A DNA stretch of 64,000 nucleotides from Polytrichum commune. Lineage: Eukaryota > Streptophyta > Polytrichopsida > Polytrichales > Polytrichaceae. Positions 45,927-58,705 of the stretch are shown here, one piece after another; position 1 is the stretch's first letter, and each line of letters starts with the position of its first letter. The position numbers were made by a program, and so were the translations under genes. The DNA lies in the NCBI GenBank assembly GCA_950295325.1, contig OX485804.1, forward strand, positions 18,104,001 through 18,168,000, read 5' to 3'. Below the pieces are notes generated by a model that worked only from the letters and a program-made list of their open reading frames with translations, ran no database searches and was not told the origin of the DNA.

Positions 45927-46372
45927 CATACCAACATGTTATTTCTTTAAAAATCAATAAGAAGATAATGTTACCTACTTATTTACCTTAATTTGGATGT
46001 ATTGTAGAGGTGGAACATTTTCAGATAAATTATTGTCATGAAAGAAGTTCTAAAAAATTTCCATATACATTTTTTTTTATCGATATATATTTTTTAAATA
46101 TCAATACAATGTTCATTTAGGGGGTAAGGTTTCTACTATGGCCGGCTTTGACGGTTTTGTGAAGTAGTCCGGTGGACTTCTCCTCTTGGTGAAGTTGTCC
46201 AATACACTTCTCCTATGGGTGGTTACACTACGGCCGGTCAAGACTTGTTAAGACATTATTTTATTGTCTTTTCATCTTCTCCAACATACCATCCCTGGCC
46301 TCAAACAACCATGTCTTGGGCAAAAGTTCTTGACCGACCGGTGCACTTCTCCACCATAGTGTAAAGCGGCCC
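45927..46372. mobile_element. GGGCCGC-family element, right half (copy F')
   Basis: It matches 9,080-9,522 closely, including GGGGGTAAGGTTTCTACTAT and GACCGACCGGTGCACTTCTC, and ends GTGTAAAGCGGCCC followed by TAA. The left half is absent or replaced. Confidence 0.8.
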
Positions 46373-46435
46373 TAAGTGTATCGATGGATCCACCCATAAA
46401 ATTGAAGAAACCAAAAAGTCCAAAATTTGTGACAT

Positions 46436-46735
46436 ATTGGACCAGGACCACATTTATATATAATGAAAGACATGATGGTGAAAATCCGATTGCCTCCATG
46501 ATGCTTGTCGGGGTCGTAACCCCCTGCCCGCCCAACCTTGCCCTCAACCATTGATTCCTTGTTGTGCTCCAACGGCCAAGATGCCACCTGCCCTTGCACT
46601 CATGGGGTGCCCTAGTGACACGGTCTTGCATGTGCCTAGGATGTGGCCCTTTTCTTTGGAAATTTTGTACATCTTTAGGCCTTACCACCGCCAACACCAT
46701 CATGTCTTTCATTATATATAAATGTGGTCCAATTG
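46436..46735. mobile_element. Foldback element with about 40-bp arms
   Basis: The left arm contains CACATTTATATATAATGAAA then GACATGATGGTG; the right arm contains CACCATCATGTCTTTC then ATTATATATAAATGTGG. The two arms are inverted copies separated by about 210 bp. No coding domain and no clear duplication. Confidence 0.7.
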
Positions 46736-49395
46736 TAGGCACTCTAACTCCATTGACAATTTTGACCATTCAATTGACTTGGGAACCATTTCCTCTAGTC
46801 AGCAATTGTGAATCACACAATATATCGATTCAATTCTAAGAATTGAACTTCTCATTACATATACACTTTTACGAGAAGTCAAAGTGAAATTTCTCTTTAT
46901 CTTTAAATGATTGCATACTACTAGAGTCGAAATCCAAAGTCACACTAGTTTGAAGATCGGGTAGATCACTTCCTCTTAGAATATAGTATACACATGTGAT
47001 AACATAGGATTATATGGGGGCTTATTTACCTACTAGAATGTTTTATAATGCATGCTAATTTTAAAAACTATGGTAAACTTTTGTGATGATTGGCACCCTA
47101 TGGGTAGTCCTAAATTGTTGAATGATTGATTCACTGGTACCCTATATTACTTATATGTAAAGAAAATTTGCAATTCTCCAAAGTCCTTAAAGTGCATGAT
47201 AGACTACAAGCATCACAAGAAGCACGTGGACAAAAAAGAAAGACAAGCATTCTCTAGGGCTCATGGTTTATGAATCACACTCTATGACGCCATATATTTG
47301 AATTTCATTGCAAATAGTGAAAAGTCTTGTGACTATGGACCCATTATGATTAACAACTAAGAATGAATTGATTTAAGGTAAAAAGACTGGTGTAAGAGAA
47401 AGGACTTTCAAAATACTACTATCAATGACAACTACAACACCATCTTAAAGAAGCATTCAAAGGATGTCTGGTATCTGGTACTCATAATTTCATGCCAAAT
47501 TAACTCGAGTCTCACTTCTTGTGTAAGTTGTGTTTAAGAAAGTTGGTCTTAGCAAGGTCTTAACCCACAATCATCGTCGCCATCTTGACTTGCAGGTGCT
47601 TGCACATAAGATGCTTCAAGCATAAGTTCTAACAATTGACCTCCAAGCTTCACAAACACACTAGGAAAATAAACACGCAATCTCGAATAATTAATCCCCT
47701 GAGGTTGCCCCAAGTGATCCCCAAGTGATCAATCTAACCTTGAGCCAACCTCCAATCTCTTTGCTTGCTTGCTCCCCAAGCTTACTCCCAAATCTCTACA
47801 CATGACAAAACGAGAGTTTCTCAAATGATCCTAACTTGAATCCCTGCGCGCGCACACACACGTCCAAAATGCTTGATTTCAATCCACACTAGAAGAAAAT
47901 TAATGCGATGATAATGGCTAAGTGATCAATCTGACGTCAAGCTATGTTCCAAACTCTCTTAGACTCAAGGTTACTCCCAAGCATTTGCACAAGAAGAAAA
48001 CATGGTTTTTCAAACGAGCCTAACTTGAATCACTCCCCACACAAATCAAAATCCATAAATCTCAATTTCAGTCCACACTGGAAGAACCACTAATGTGATA
48101 TAGAGGACAATAGGTTTCGGCATTGAAGATTTTAAAAGTGGGGCGACAAGGGCCCAACCCCCTTGAAACCCTAGGCCACATCTCACGAGTGGTTTCATCC
48201 ATCCTTTGATTCATCACGAAAAATCAACAATTATTCATCCATTTTCCTTTATTGAAGTGTAAGGTATATGATTTTTCATATATAGTCCCTTATATCCATG
48301 GCAATTTATATCTACCACTAAGATAATTTCATGATATTATGTCAAATCCTATATTACATAAAATCATGTTTTAAACACCTAGAGCACCCTTTAATATGCC
48401 TATTCTCAATCGGTTTTTCTTTCACGAGGTGATTTGAAGGTTGAGTCGTACTATATTAAAAAAATGCTTCCCAATTTTTTCGAATCCAAGTTAGATTGAT
48501 TGTAATTTACTTGAATTGAATCCAAATTTACTCTCTAGGATCCTCTTCAACGTCATTAAAAAAAACCATGCACGGGCTAGTCCATTTCCCTTGATATACC
48601 TATATGCAGAGCGCATGGTATACATCCCAAAGTCACTTTGACTCCTAGTTCTAGGGACATGCCTTAAACTCACTACAAACTATGGTTACCACTCATTAGC
48701 CTTGAGACTCTCAATCGGGAGGTTGGAACATGCACTTACTAATGTAGGTCGATAGAGAGCCAAAATTTCTTCACGGAGACTAGTCACACTAGTCCTAGTA
48801 ATGGGAATACTCTCGGAACACCATCCTATGACTTCAGTATCTTTCCCTACTCATACTAACCTCTAGTCCTTTGTGCAAGGCCCCCACTCCTATGTTGAAG
48901 AATACAATGTCCACCCCAAAGTGAGGCCAACTAACAATTTTGAGTTAACAACTTCCACAACCTTTGACGTTTTACAAGTTTGCGTTCCTTGTCCGATCAA
49001 GACCATTTTACAATGTGGAAAACTCCTTGAAAATACACTTCTAATGATAATTTAATCACCTTAATTTTGTGAGATTTGAATTTCGGGCAATTAGAAGAGT
49101 GTTGTTGCCTCTAGAAGGCAACATGAGGCTCCTTTCTAGACAACCCTTGCACTTAGCCTTCACGCACGCCTTCACGCACGCCTTCACGAGGCTTATGTGG
49201 TCCCTTAGCTTTGCCATCCTTCCATGTGGGTGGCCATGGCCTTAGTGATGGAGCATGTCTTTACAATGAAAAGGGATTGCAACCATTCTTGGCCATTTTG
49301 GAATAGTTGATGCATGACTTCCTCCCGTGGGACGAAGCTCAACCTAAATTCACTATGATTGATGTTAAATAAGTTACGATAATCTAGAATTCTTA
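46736..49395. other. Intergenic, no gene seen
   Basis: AT-rich DNA without a bounded element. CACGCACGCCTT-type tandem words occur at 49,160-49,192 and a GCGCGCACACAC run at 47,845-47,860. Confidence 0.5.
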
Positions 49396-49972
49396 GGGTT
49401 TGTTTACATCATGGACCATGAAGTTATCCCATGTCAAAGGGCATTTTTCCATGGTCACACTTTCATAGTTTGATTTCTTAAAAAAAATGCATTTTCAGAG
49501 CCTTTGGGCTTGTGATTAGGTGTAAACCGAACGTGGACAAAGAGAAGTGACCATGCACCAAAAAGTGGATGTGTTGATTTTATTTTTAATATATCCAAAA
49601 AGATAGTTTTGAGAATTTTCTTCATGTTTGACATCTCCCCTTTCTCTTCCCTTCGTTGCTCATACCTATGGAAACATTTGGGGTAAATATAAATATAAAT
49701 ATAATATAATAACGGCATTTCTTTGCCACAGCCCCTTGACATTTGTAGGGAGAGAACCTCTTTTGCCTTTCCCACCACCAAACATGTTGGATCATGATAG
49801 TGGATAATGTAGGCATGAAAATACGCCTTTTGGGGACCTCAAATTCCATGGTCACTCGTACCACTTTTTTTCCTTGATGTAAACCGAAGTGGTTCCGAGA
49901 CGGGTTCAATGGCCAATCACATATTTTAGAGGAGCAAGGGACAACTTCATGGTCCTTGATGTAAACAACCCC
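49396..49972. mobile_element. PIF/Harbinger-like MITE G, copy 2
   Basis: This 577-bp element has ends GGGTTTGTTTACATCATGG and CCTTGATGTAAACAACCCC and exact TTA duplications at 49,393-49,395 and 49,973-49,975. It matches 17,915-18,452. Confidence 0.9.
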
Positions 49973-50544
49973 TTACTACAAAGGCCGCAAGTGCGTTGTG
50001 TATAGTCAGGTCCATTGTGGACTTTAGAGAAGACAAATATAAAAGCTTCCTTGAGGGACAACATAGGTTTGGCATTAATGCAAGTGAATTTTGTGCTCTC
50101 ACAACTAATGAAGGGGGAGAACTGGCCAGACAAGTGGCTGAGTTTGAGAAAAAACCAATTGAGGTTCTATGGACCCTCATATTATAACAATGGGATGTTG
50201 GGACTTCAGTTTGAATATGAGTCTTCCTGTGCAACTTTTCATGCATCCCACTATTATATTTTGAGGGCCCATAGAACGAGAGCTGCACACTCAATAATGT
50301 TATGGTACCAATTGGACGTGGAAACAATAGGATTTTGACCCATCATGCCCAAAAACCTCCCCGAACACTACTCACAACGTGTACCGAGGGCCCAATTTGA
50401 GATTCCAATAATTGGGATTTGGATCTCATTAGACCTGAAGACTGGATTCAAATTTAATTGAATTAAAATTGGTCCATGGGGCTTGGACTGCGTGGATCAA
50501 CATATAGGCAAATGGGTAATTTACCAAATGCGAGAGCTCATTCT
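49973..50544. repeat. Dispersed repeat R2-related block with a hairpin
   Basis: At 50,158-50,285 there is an inverted repeat with arms of about 36 bp (GTTCTATGGACCCTCATATT and its partner near 50,245-50,281). From 50,305 the block ATTGGACGTGGAAACAA matches repeat R2. No gene. Confidence 0.55.
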
Positions 50545-50826
50545 CGGGGGGTTCACTGGCAAAAATTGTAGAACAACGTGCGATAAAAAACAGGGTCCAA
50601 TATATTCATTGTAGATAAATTTTGTAAAAAATGTACATGTAAAATAGGGGATTTTGAAATAATGAAACATGTTTACATGTAAAATACCATCACATACAAT
50701 ATTTTCAGGCTTTTTACATGTAAAATACCATCACCTTATAATTTTTTCTGCAAGGTAAATAACCCCCCCAATAAATAGGTCCCAAACGCACGTGTATGCA
50801 AAATATAAGAGGGAGTGAATCCCCCG
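50545..50826. mobile_element. MITE with 12-bp direct repeat
   Basis: The element of 282 bp begins CGGGGGGTTCACTGG and ends GTGAATCCCCCG, with AGAGCTCATTCT repeated exactly on both sides (50,533-50,544 and 50,827-50,838). It belongs with 7,885-8,288 by its end sequences. ACATGTAAAATA words repeat inside. Confidence 0.85.
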
Positions 50827-50889
50827 AGAGCTCATTCTTACACACATTTGGTTTCTTGCCACAACAAAGCTTCAATCGGTGGGAGCTCA

Positions 50890-51483
50890 GGGCCACCTTA
50901 CACATGAGCCAAGAGCCGTGACCTTGTAATGGTGAGGACCCTTGACTCTCATCCAAAGGCCGTACCATGGGTGTTGGGAAAGTTGTTTTATGTAGTCACG
51001 GGCCCTCAAGCATAGTGTGAAGTAAGAATGGACCATGTTGCAGGACCATTGCATATATTGTTGGCGAAAAAAGAGGGGAGGATTTGGTTTAATATAATAT
51101 GTCTCAAACTCTATCAAGTTGAGAGAAGTATTTGGTAGTGTTTTGTCTGTCTTGGAATCTATCTTGGAATCTATCTTAGAATTTTCCTTGCAATCTGTCC
51201 TGAAATATGTCATGTTGGAAAAAAATATTTAAAAAAAATCACGGTCTCCCGGAATTTACGTCAGGCCCGCCTCCTGACGCAAATTCCGGGAGACCATGAA
51301 ACCTTATCCATAATCCGCCATGTAGGACTCCATGAAGACTTTTCATTCATGAAGTCTTCTTTGGGCCTCGAGGCCTTCAGCTTCGTGTGTGAAGTGAACT
51401 TGGATGGTGTCCACCCTTTCAACCAATGAGAGCTCTTAGATTGCAATGGTCACGGGCCTTTAGTCTTGTGTGTGAAGTGGCCC
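50890..51483. mobile_element. TIR element, family GGGCCAC, copy B (uninterrupted)
   Basis: This 594-bp element begins GGGCCACCTTACACATGAG and ends TGTGTGAAGTGGCCC, with TCA repeated at 50,887-50,889 and 51,484-51,486. It serves as the empty-site reference for the pogo insertion in copy A. Near its middle (51,243-51,297) is a strong hairpin with 23-bp arms beginning GGTCTCCCGGAATTT. Confidence 0.9.
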
Positions 51484-52689
51484 TCAACTCAACTACTTAG
51501 ACATAAAAGGATTAGTTGTTGAGAGATGGCTAATTGATTCTTTTGTTGGGGTTAAATTTATGTAGTTTTTGATGTGGCCTATGTTTTGTGGGTTGCCATT
51601 CAAAATATGGGTTACAAATGTGGGTCACTGATGTATGAGTGTTCAATGAGAGGGGCCACTTTGTAATTTCTCGTTTTCCCATGACCTTATTAATGTGACT
51701 TCCATGAAGTCTCTCCTGAACATCCATTCATGGGTTGATTCTGAATTCACATTTGGCCAATGAGATGCGGACAACACAAACAAAGACCCAAAAAAACAAA
51801 ACAAAAAGCACAATAAACAAATGCACTCCAATCTTAGTATTCAGTTGATGATTATCACAGCCAATACAGTCTCTTGTATTTCTCACTTTGATTGCAGTAG
51901 AGTCAGGTTTTTGTCACCTTTTCTGTGAATTTTGTCATCAACAAAGGATGAAGTCTTCTTAGTTCAACTGCATCGACGATGTTATAAGAATTATGATGAT
52001 AATCTCAAAATAAATGAATGAATAAATAAATTTGGACAGGGCATAATAGTTAAGCAAACGAAATAGATAGTTCAAAATTAAAAGCTCTGTTTTTGTCAGG
52101 ATTTGAACCCTTCATTTTTAGGTTGGGGGGGGGGGGGGGGCGGCTTGACCGCCCAATGACCTAAAAAATTCATAACAACATAGCCAAAAAATTCCAATAA
52201 TGGGTCTCGGATGACAATTTCAACCACAAACTCTCCAACTTGACTATATTTTTGACAATGTTTTGGCAAGTTTTTCACTTTTGACACGTAAAAATTTGCA
52301 AAAAAAGAAAAAGAAAAAAGCACGTCAATTGACATGCACAATTTAGAGGTTGACATGTATTGTGACTTGTGAAGAAAAAAACCACATGTCAATTGACACG
52401 CTGGAAATTGAAATGACACGTATTTCTTGGCAACTTAAGTACTATGATCTACACCTCAAGTATCCGGAAACATAACCCATAACAACAGGAGAACTTCCTA
52501 CACTCACTTCCATATTTAAGTTTAGCCTTGTTCTTGTAATTTCCTTTGTAATAGGGAAGGCTACACCAATTTTTTGGCTTGCAAATATTAGAGGTACCCC
52601 ACTTTTCAAGGTTCTTTCTTGGCATAAATTGTTGTATTTCATTACATTGCTAGAAGCCTAGCTTACTATGATGCAAATGAGATTTTGTG
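51484..52689. other. Intergenic with a possible SINE
   Basis: On the minus strand at about 52,087-52,107 GGGTTCAAATCCTGAC matches a tRNA B box, next to a 16-G run (52,125-52,140) and a GGTCAAGCCG word that could be a decayed A-box side. A tRNA-derived SINE is possible. No gene is recognisable. Confidence 0.4.
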
Positions 52690-53560
52690 ATTTTATTTCA
52701 GGTTTGTAACAACTCAAAGTAAACAAACTCTTATTCTGAATGAAATGGAAGGGATTGAATTTTGAATTTATGGATTGAACAGTGTTGTGGATTGCATGTG
52801 TGCAAGAAGTGCGTTTATGCTAGGATGAAGGCTTTTGGTTACCCATGGAGTATGTGAATGGCTCACTCAAAGTAAACAAACTCCTATTCTAAATGAAATG
52901 GAAGGCATTGAATTTGAAGTTGTGAATCATGCTAAAATTAATACCATACTCTTGAACTTACCTTCCTCATGAAGTTTTTAAAGAAATTGAGACCTTGAAG
53001 GTAGCAAAAACATGCCTACACCAACTGCTTTATGGATCGTCCAATTGTGATGGGGTGCAAATACTTGTTTATATGCCTAGATGCCGGTTCCTTTAGGGAA
53101 TTCCCTTTGTGCATAGACCATGCCACCACGGAAAACTCTCCTTAGTTAAATTGTGACAACAACAAAAGAAAGATTTTGCATTGTCAATGTTGTCCACTCG
53201 AGCATCACAATTATTCACAACCTCCTCTATTGCTCTTGATTAATCAACAACCTACAATTTTTAGTGGAAAATGAAATCCAACACATCCACTTCAAAACAT
53301 AGAACACAAGTTATATAGAAGGTAACCCTAAGCTTAGTCATACGCTGATAATTCAACATGTTATGTTGTTATAGAGTAAACATATTCTTGTTTTGACTGA
53401 AATGGAAGGCATCAAATTTGAATTTTGTAGATTGAATAGTGTTGTGAATTGAATTTGTGCGAGAAGTGCGTTTGTGTTGGGATGAAGGCTTCTGGTTGCC
53501 CAAGGTGTATGTGAATGGCTTGCCTAATTTAGAGACTTGTATACTCCACCAAAAGTTGCA
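52690..53560. repeat. Local direct repeats R4
   Basis: A block (GAAATGGAAGG, GATTGAACAGTGTTGTG, GAAGTGCGTTTATG, GTATGTGAATGGCT) at 52,735-52,865 recurs at 53,397-53,522, and its first part again at 52,880-52,925. These are direct copies, probably parts of one degraded element. It lies upstream of the hAT relic but a link is not shown. Confidence 0.6.
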
Positions 53561-54786
53561 ACTTGTAACATCCAATTGTGTATGGTTGCATAATACAATA
53601 TCTCAAGTGAACTGGGTCATGTTGAACTTGTTTTATTGTTTAGTTGGGTAGTGCAATTATCTTGTTAGACAACTTGTTTCTTGTCCAAGAATATGAACTT
53701 ATGTATGCATATTTCTCAAATAAGCCTATTAGATCAAAGACTCACACAATCATGAACTAATATCAATTTCATACAAGGTTTACAAAGACTTTCACAAAAT
53801 TGTTCTAATATGTTAATTTGACTAGTGTTATTTGACCAACTTGCACTCTGTATTGAGAAGAAAATATTACATCAAGGAGTCGTAGATGAAGATGATTCTC
53901 AAATGAATATTCTATAAGTGCATTTAATCATTCATCTCATAATACTTAAGAAATATGAGGAGTAGCTTGTGTTTGCAGACATTACCAACATATGAAAATA
54001 GTTATGTAGGAGACCTTGATGAATAGCAGAAAGACTTTACTGGACTAGTGGAGAACTTAAACTTTATAAATTCAAATTATAGTTTGCATACACCTATTAC
54101 TCAGCTAAAATCCTATTGTGTAAGATTTTTTGTATTTATTGATATAAAGTGATGAAAGACTGAAAGTTGGGCTCAATGTATTTTTGTCTATGTTTTGATT
54201 TTAAGATATATATATATATATTTATTTATTTATTTATTTGCGTTTATGTATATAAACATGATATTTAAATTTGAAGTAAATGGCATCATGAATCTTTAAG
54301 TGATGTGTTTTTTCCTTTTCTTCGCATGTTGTCATTGTTGGTAATAGAATATTACCTTTGCATTTGTGTATTTGCATGTGTTGTTTTGAACCTACAATCT
54401 CCACAAATGGAAGAAATAGAGTGAATTCTTCTTGTATGCTGATGATACATTCTTCATTTTATAGAGGTGAACTCAACTTTGTTGTTCATTAGGTGTGAGA
54501 ATTATTTCAAGTAAAAGTTGGGCATGTCAATTTTATATAGATCATTACATTTAAAAAAAATGCCCATTAAATGACTAGATTTGAATTATATTGTAAACGT
54601 AACATATGGCTCCTAGAAGTAACAACATTGGAATAGCTCATCAACTCAATTTGAATAAGATGTATAATGGATAATTTTCAGTTGAGTTATGAAAACAATG
54701 TACGAGATACATTGTATTAATCATGCATTGGCAATGGGCACAATGTACTACAACAATGCATATTATTGAGTGCATCTTATGTGCAA
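53561..54786. other. Intergenic, possibly degraded hAT 5' region
   Basis: No readable domain. A TATA/TTTA microsatellite lies at 54,206-54,240. The plus-strand hAT relic begins just after. Confidence 0.4.
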
Positions 54787-55317
54787 AGAGTTGATAATGC
54801 TTTGAATGATCGTTTCCCAAACCTTCCAATATTCAATGCAGCCATATTTTTCATCCCTTGTAATTATTCAAACAATGATAGTGACTAAATCACAAATACT
54901 GAATTGTGGCTCAAAAGGACATTATTGAAGTTTCAATACACCGAAGAAGAAAGTGACATGTGTAAGGGAGAACTTTTGGAATTTACAAAAACACTTCGAC
55001 GTGATTGTGAGAACAAAACAATATTTGAGGCACACATATGTGGCAGCAATTTGGAATGGCACACAAATTGGCCTAAACTTATTCGACTTTGGCATAAAAT
55101 TATACTTATTCCGTCAAGTATAGCTATTTGTGAAAGAGGATTTTCCAAACAAATTGTAATCACAAGCTACTTGTGCAATGGGTTGAACTTGAAGACCCTT
55201 AATGCTTTTATGCGGGTCTCTCTTTGTGAGCTTGAAGTGGATGCAATGGATTGGGTTACTATCTTCAGCATTTGGAGAAACATGCAAGACCGTAGGATAC
55301 TTAGTACGCTCGATTGA
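54787..55317 (+). pseudogene. hAT transposase, C-terminal dimerisation domain relic
   Basis: The plus-strand frame reads NALNDRFPNLPIF, then (after one in-frame TAA at about 54,886) LWLKRTLLKFQYTEE, and ends with WPKLIRLWHKIILIPSSIAI, CERGFSKQ and LNAFMRVSLCELEVDAMDW. This is the C-terminal dimerisation region of hAT-superfamily transposases: the tryptophan-rich start, the P-S-S-x-x-x-C/A-E-R-x-F-S signature, and the N/A-L-M-R helix. The BED finger and catalytic core are not readable upstream. It ends at TGA shortly after RRILSTLD. Truncated and inactive. Confidence 0.85.
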
Positions 55318-56730
55318 TAGTTTTTTTTTGTTACAAATCAAGATTGTATTTTGATTATTCAAAATATTAGTTTTCCTAAAATATTGTGTAACCCAAAATT
55401 GAGGTGACAATGTGGAATAAAATGTATATGTCAATTGACATTTTTTTTGTTTTGAAAACGTCACATGACACTTTGGATTTGAAGTGAAACGTCACATGAA
55501 ATTTGTCAAACTTACACACTTTCTCCAAAGCACTTAAAGAAAATGTAACAAACCACTAAAGCGCAAACTACATATCTATTAATTTTTAAAATTATTCAAT
55601 ACATGGGATCTACATTAAAAAAATATGATACATCCACTAGCCCCAAACAAACACCAATTCTAATTACACACTTTGCCACAAAATCAACAAAGACACATAT
55701 GACATGGCCATACTTTCTATCCATATGCAACAACAAATTCCTCCAAGGACTTAGAATTTCATGATACAATACCACAACTTACCAATCACTAACTTCTCAA
55801 CTGCCCTAGGGGTGTGCCTTTCATTGAAACCTAGATGCCACGTGCGTTCATAACATATTCTTAAAACCATGTTAAGGTTAAAAAAAAAGTACATTCATAT
55901 ATGGGTAGTAAGATAAGTATATATATATATATATATATACATATTTTGAATAATAACGAACCCCTATCAAATGTATAATGTAAAACCCTAGCATTCATTA
56001 ATAAAGTCGTTGAATACTTTTTCATTCCCTAGAAGAACTCATACGCATCTAAGTTTGTGATATATGCCGTAGAAGCTAATGTAGTTATTGCTTCAAAATC
56101 CATCATCAAATGATCTATAAGATCGTAAGTCCACTTATTGTTGGTTCTTTTTGGATACCAACATAAACCAATCTCCATGTTTGATAAGACAATCCATCAA
56201 GTCGATTGGATTCCTAACTCCACCCCCTAGGACGGTGGGGTCAATCTTCTAAATGACAACCTATGATTGGTGTAAGGCTTGGACTCTAGAGGAGATTAAA
56301 GTGACTATTATCCTTATTGGCTTTGGATTGTAGTACGAAAGTGGTTGCTTCCTCCACTTTCTTCGGGGAGCAAGTTGGCTTTGAAGTTCTCTAGTGATGC
56401 CACATAAAAGTTTTAAACATTCATCTTTATGACATTTGTTCTTTGGTCCTCATGTGGACCTATTCAAAAATGCCGGTCTCTCAAAAATGGAGTTTTGGCA
56501 AGCCAAGATAAAAGAATCCTGGCGTTACCTTAACATGTGCCTAGTATTGAGGAGCTTGGTTGCAGGGGCGGTCTCTTTCTTTTCTTTTCTTTTATTTTGC
56601 AATAGGTAGGCAAAGGAGGAAGAAAGTGGAGGAGGCGTTGCTATTGCTGTGGCTATCACGTGCGTATGGGCTCTTCTCCAAAGACAAACAATAAACACCC
56701 CCCTATGAACTTTCGGGGGTGTCAGATTGT
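55318..56730. other. Intergenic with a decayed element segment
   Basis: At 55,980-56,140 the minus strand shares coding-like sequence with the hAT-like element at 41,325-41,959 (blocks AAAGTCGTTGAATACTTTTTC and GATC-TAAG). An (AT)n run lies at 55,918-55,938. No host gene. Confidence 0.45.
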
Positions 56731-57486
56731 CCTTGCATTCTTGAAGGTTGCTTGACTACAAATCCCATAGTGAGTGCACTTCACCCTCAAGGTCCATTGA
56801 GTAAATAAGAAATTGACTGGGATTTCATTATCAAAGTGAAACTATCAATAAAGCATGTAATTGACTTGGAAGTCAAAAATATTACAAAACCCTCACTAGC
56901 ACTTCCAAGTCAATTACAAACTTTACTGACGGTTTCACTCAAATTAATTCCATAAACTAATTATTACAGTAATTAATTAATGTACTCACTGAAGTTAATA
57001 ATTAAAAGTAATAAATTACAGTTTCCAAAATAATAATTAATTACAGCAAGTACATGTTATGATTAATTAGGTTTACTAAACTTGGTAAGCATATTTTCTG
57101 ATTTATTTGGGATTAATTAAGATTTATTAGACTTAATTACATTCAATCACACTTAATTAGTTTGAATGCGTATGAATACATGTAAAAGTAGACGACATTA
57201 CTTAAAATATCATAAAATATACACACTAATTAAAGTATCATTTTAGAATGACAATTTCAAATTGTAAGTCACAAAAATTATAACCTCACTACTAGTGAGG
57301 ATTTTGTAATATTTTTGACTTCCAAGTCAATTATATGCGTTATTGACGGTTTCACCTTGATAATGAAATTCCAGTCAATTGTTTATTTATGCAATGGAAG
57401 TGAACATATAAATTGAATTTTGGACCTTGAAGGTGGAGTGTAGTCAATATGGGATTCGTACTCAAGCGGCCTTCAAGAATGCAAGG
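56731..57486. mobile_element. Foldback element with arms near 180 bp
   Basis: The left arm starts CCTTGCATTCTTGAAGG and the right arm ends CCTTCAAGAATGCAAGG. The arms remain alignable through TGACTGGGATTTCATTATCA, GTAATTGACTTGGAAGTC and AATATTACAAAA with the matching inverted blocks at 57,311-57,385. A third, inverted copy of the CTTCCAAGTCAATTA block at 56,905 makes a smaller foldback within the left arm. The loop is AT-rich (TAATTA words). No coding capacity; it lies immediately upstream of the bHLH leader. Confidence 0.85.
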
Positions 57487-58674
57487 GGTAATATTTTTTT
57501 CGAAGTTGGGCGGGTCGGGCAGCCAAGTTCAAACATTTTCCCTTCCCGGGAGGGCTGCCCCAGCCCGGATCTGACAGCCCGAAAGATCGTAAAGGGGGGG
57601 GGGTGAATGTCTGCCGACGGGGAAGAGACAGATGCCGGCACGGACGGGGTGCATGTCCGCGGGCGCAGCAATCGCCGCAGTAGCGGCAGCAAAAGCAAAG
57701 GCAAAGACAAAGGCGATGGCGGAGAGATAAGGCTCGCTCCCAGAAGAGTCTCTCTCTCTCTCTTCTCTCTTCTCTCTCCATCTCCACGGACACTGATGAT
57801 ATAAGCTGCTACGCACACTCCCTGCACTAGGTAGTCACCCGGCCCGCCGGAAGTAGGTCGAGCTTAGCTACAGCAGTTGCTGCGTGAGTGCTTCATTTCC
57901 TTCCTTCTCGGAGGACTGACTTGGTGGGGGCCCTCGAGTCTCGTCCCTCACGCTCGGGGTAGTTCAGGCTTTCCACACCAGGAGGCAGCAAGCAAGCAAG
58001 CAAGCAACACCAACTCACACCTCGCTTGCAGATCACTGCCACACCCTGCGACGGCGGCGGCAGCAGAAGCACAACATTCACAGGCCGGCCGGCCGGCCTG
58101 CCTGCATGCCTGCATACAAAAGGGACGGAGGAGGACTTGGAGAAGGAGAGGGAGGAGGAGTGGGGCGGGGTGGGGGTGGGGGTAAGGCAAGCGCGGGCGG
58201 GCAGGCGGGCGGGCTAGGTAGCTAGTTAGCTAACTAAACACACCTCGTCTAGTCTCAACCTGGAGTCACTTCTTCACTTCCTGTGTGGCCGACTTCCCTT
58301 GCTGCGGGAGTGGGATTGGGAGTGGGGGAGTGCGCACGGCCATTGGTATTGGCCACGATCCAACTAAGTTGTGGTGAATGCAAATTGTCAGTGAGTGAAT
58401 GTGGTCATGTGTGGTTGGTTGAACGACTAGATGAAGGAAGGAGGGGCACCTCCCGGCCGGCTGTTGGTAGGCAATGAGTTTTATGTTGCTTCTTCTTGGG
58501 CTGAGACTAATTTTGGGTGACATCGCTGCAATATTCGACTTGGTCGTGAAGCATCTCGGAGTCACCGGCTCCTCCTGTCACTGATCGAAATCGGTAGGGT
58601 TGTTTTGGCAAGCCGATGCGGCTGGGACATGGAACTTGAGAATGGGTCACTTGATGTTGTTGTTGTTGTTGTTG

Positions 58675-58705
<31 letters not shown>

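Noticed and set aside
57462-57827. Long minus-strand open frames across the GC-rich block upstream of the bHLH gene.
   Set aside because: Several overlapping frames are open on both strands because of CT/GA- and GC-rich simple sequence; no domain is present.
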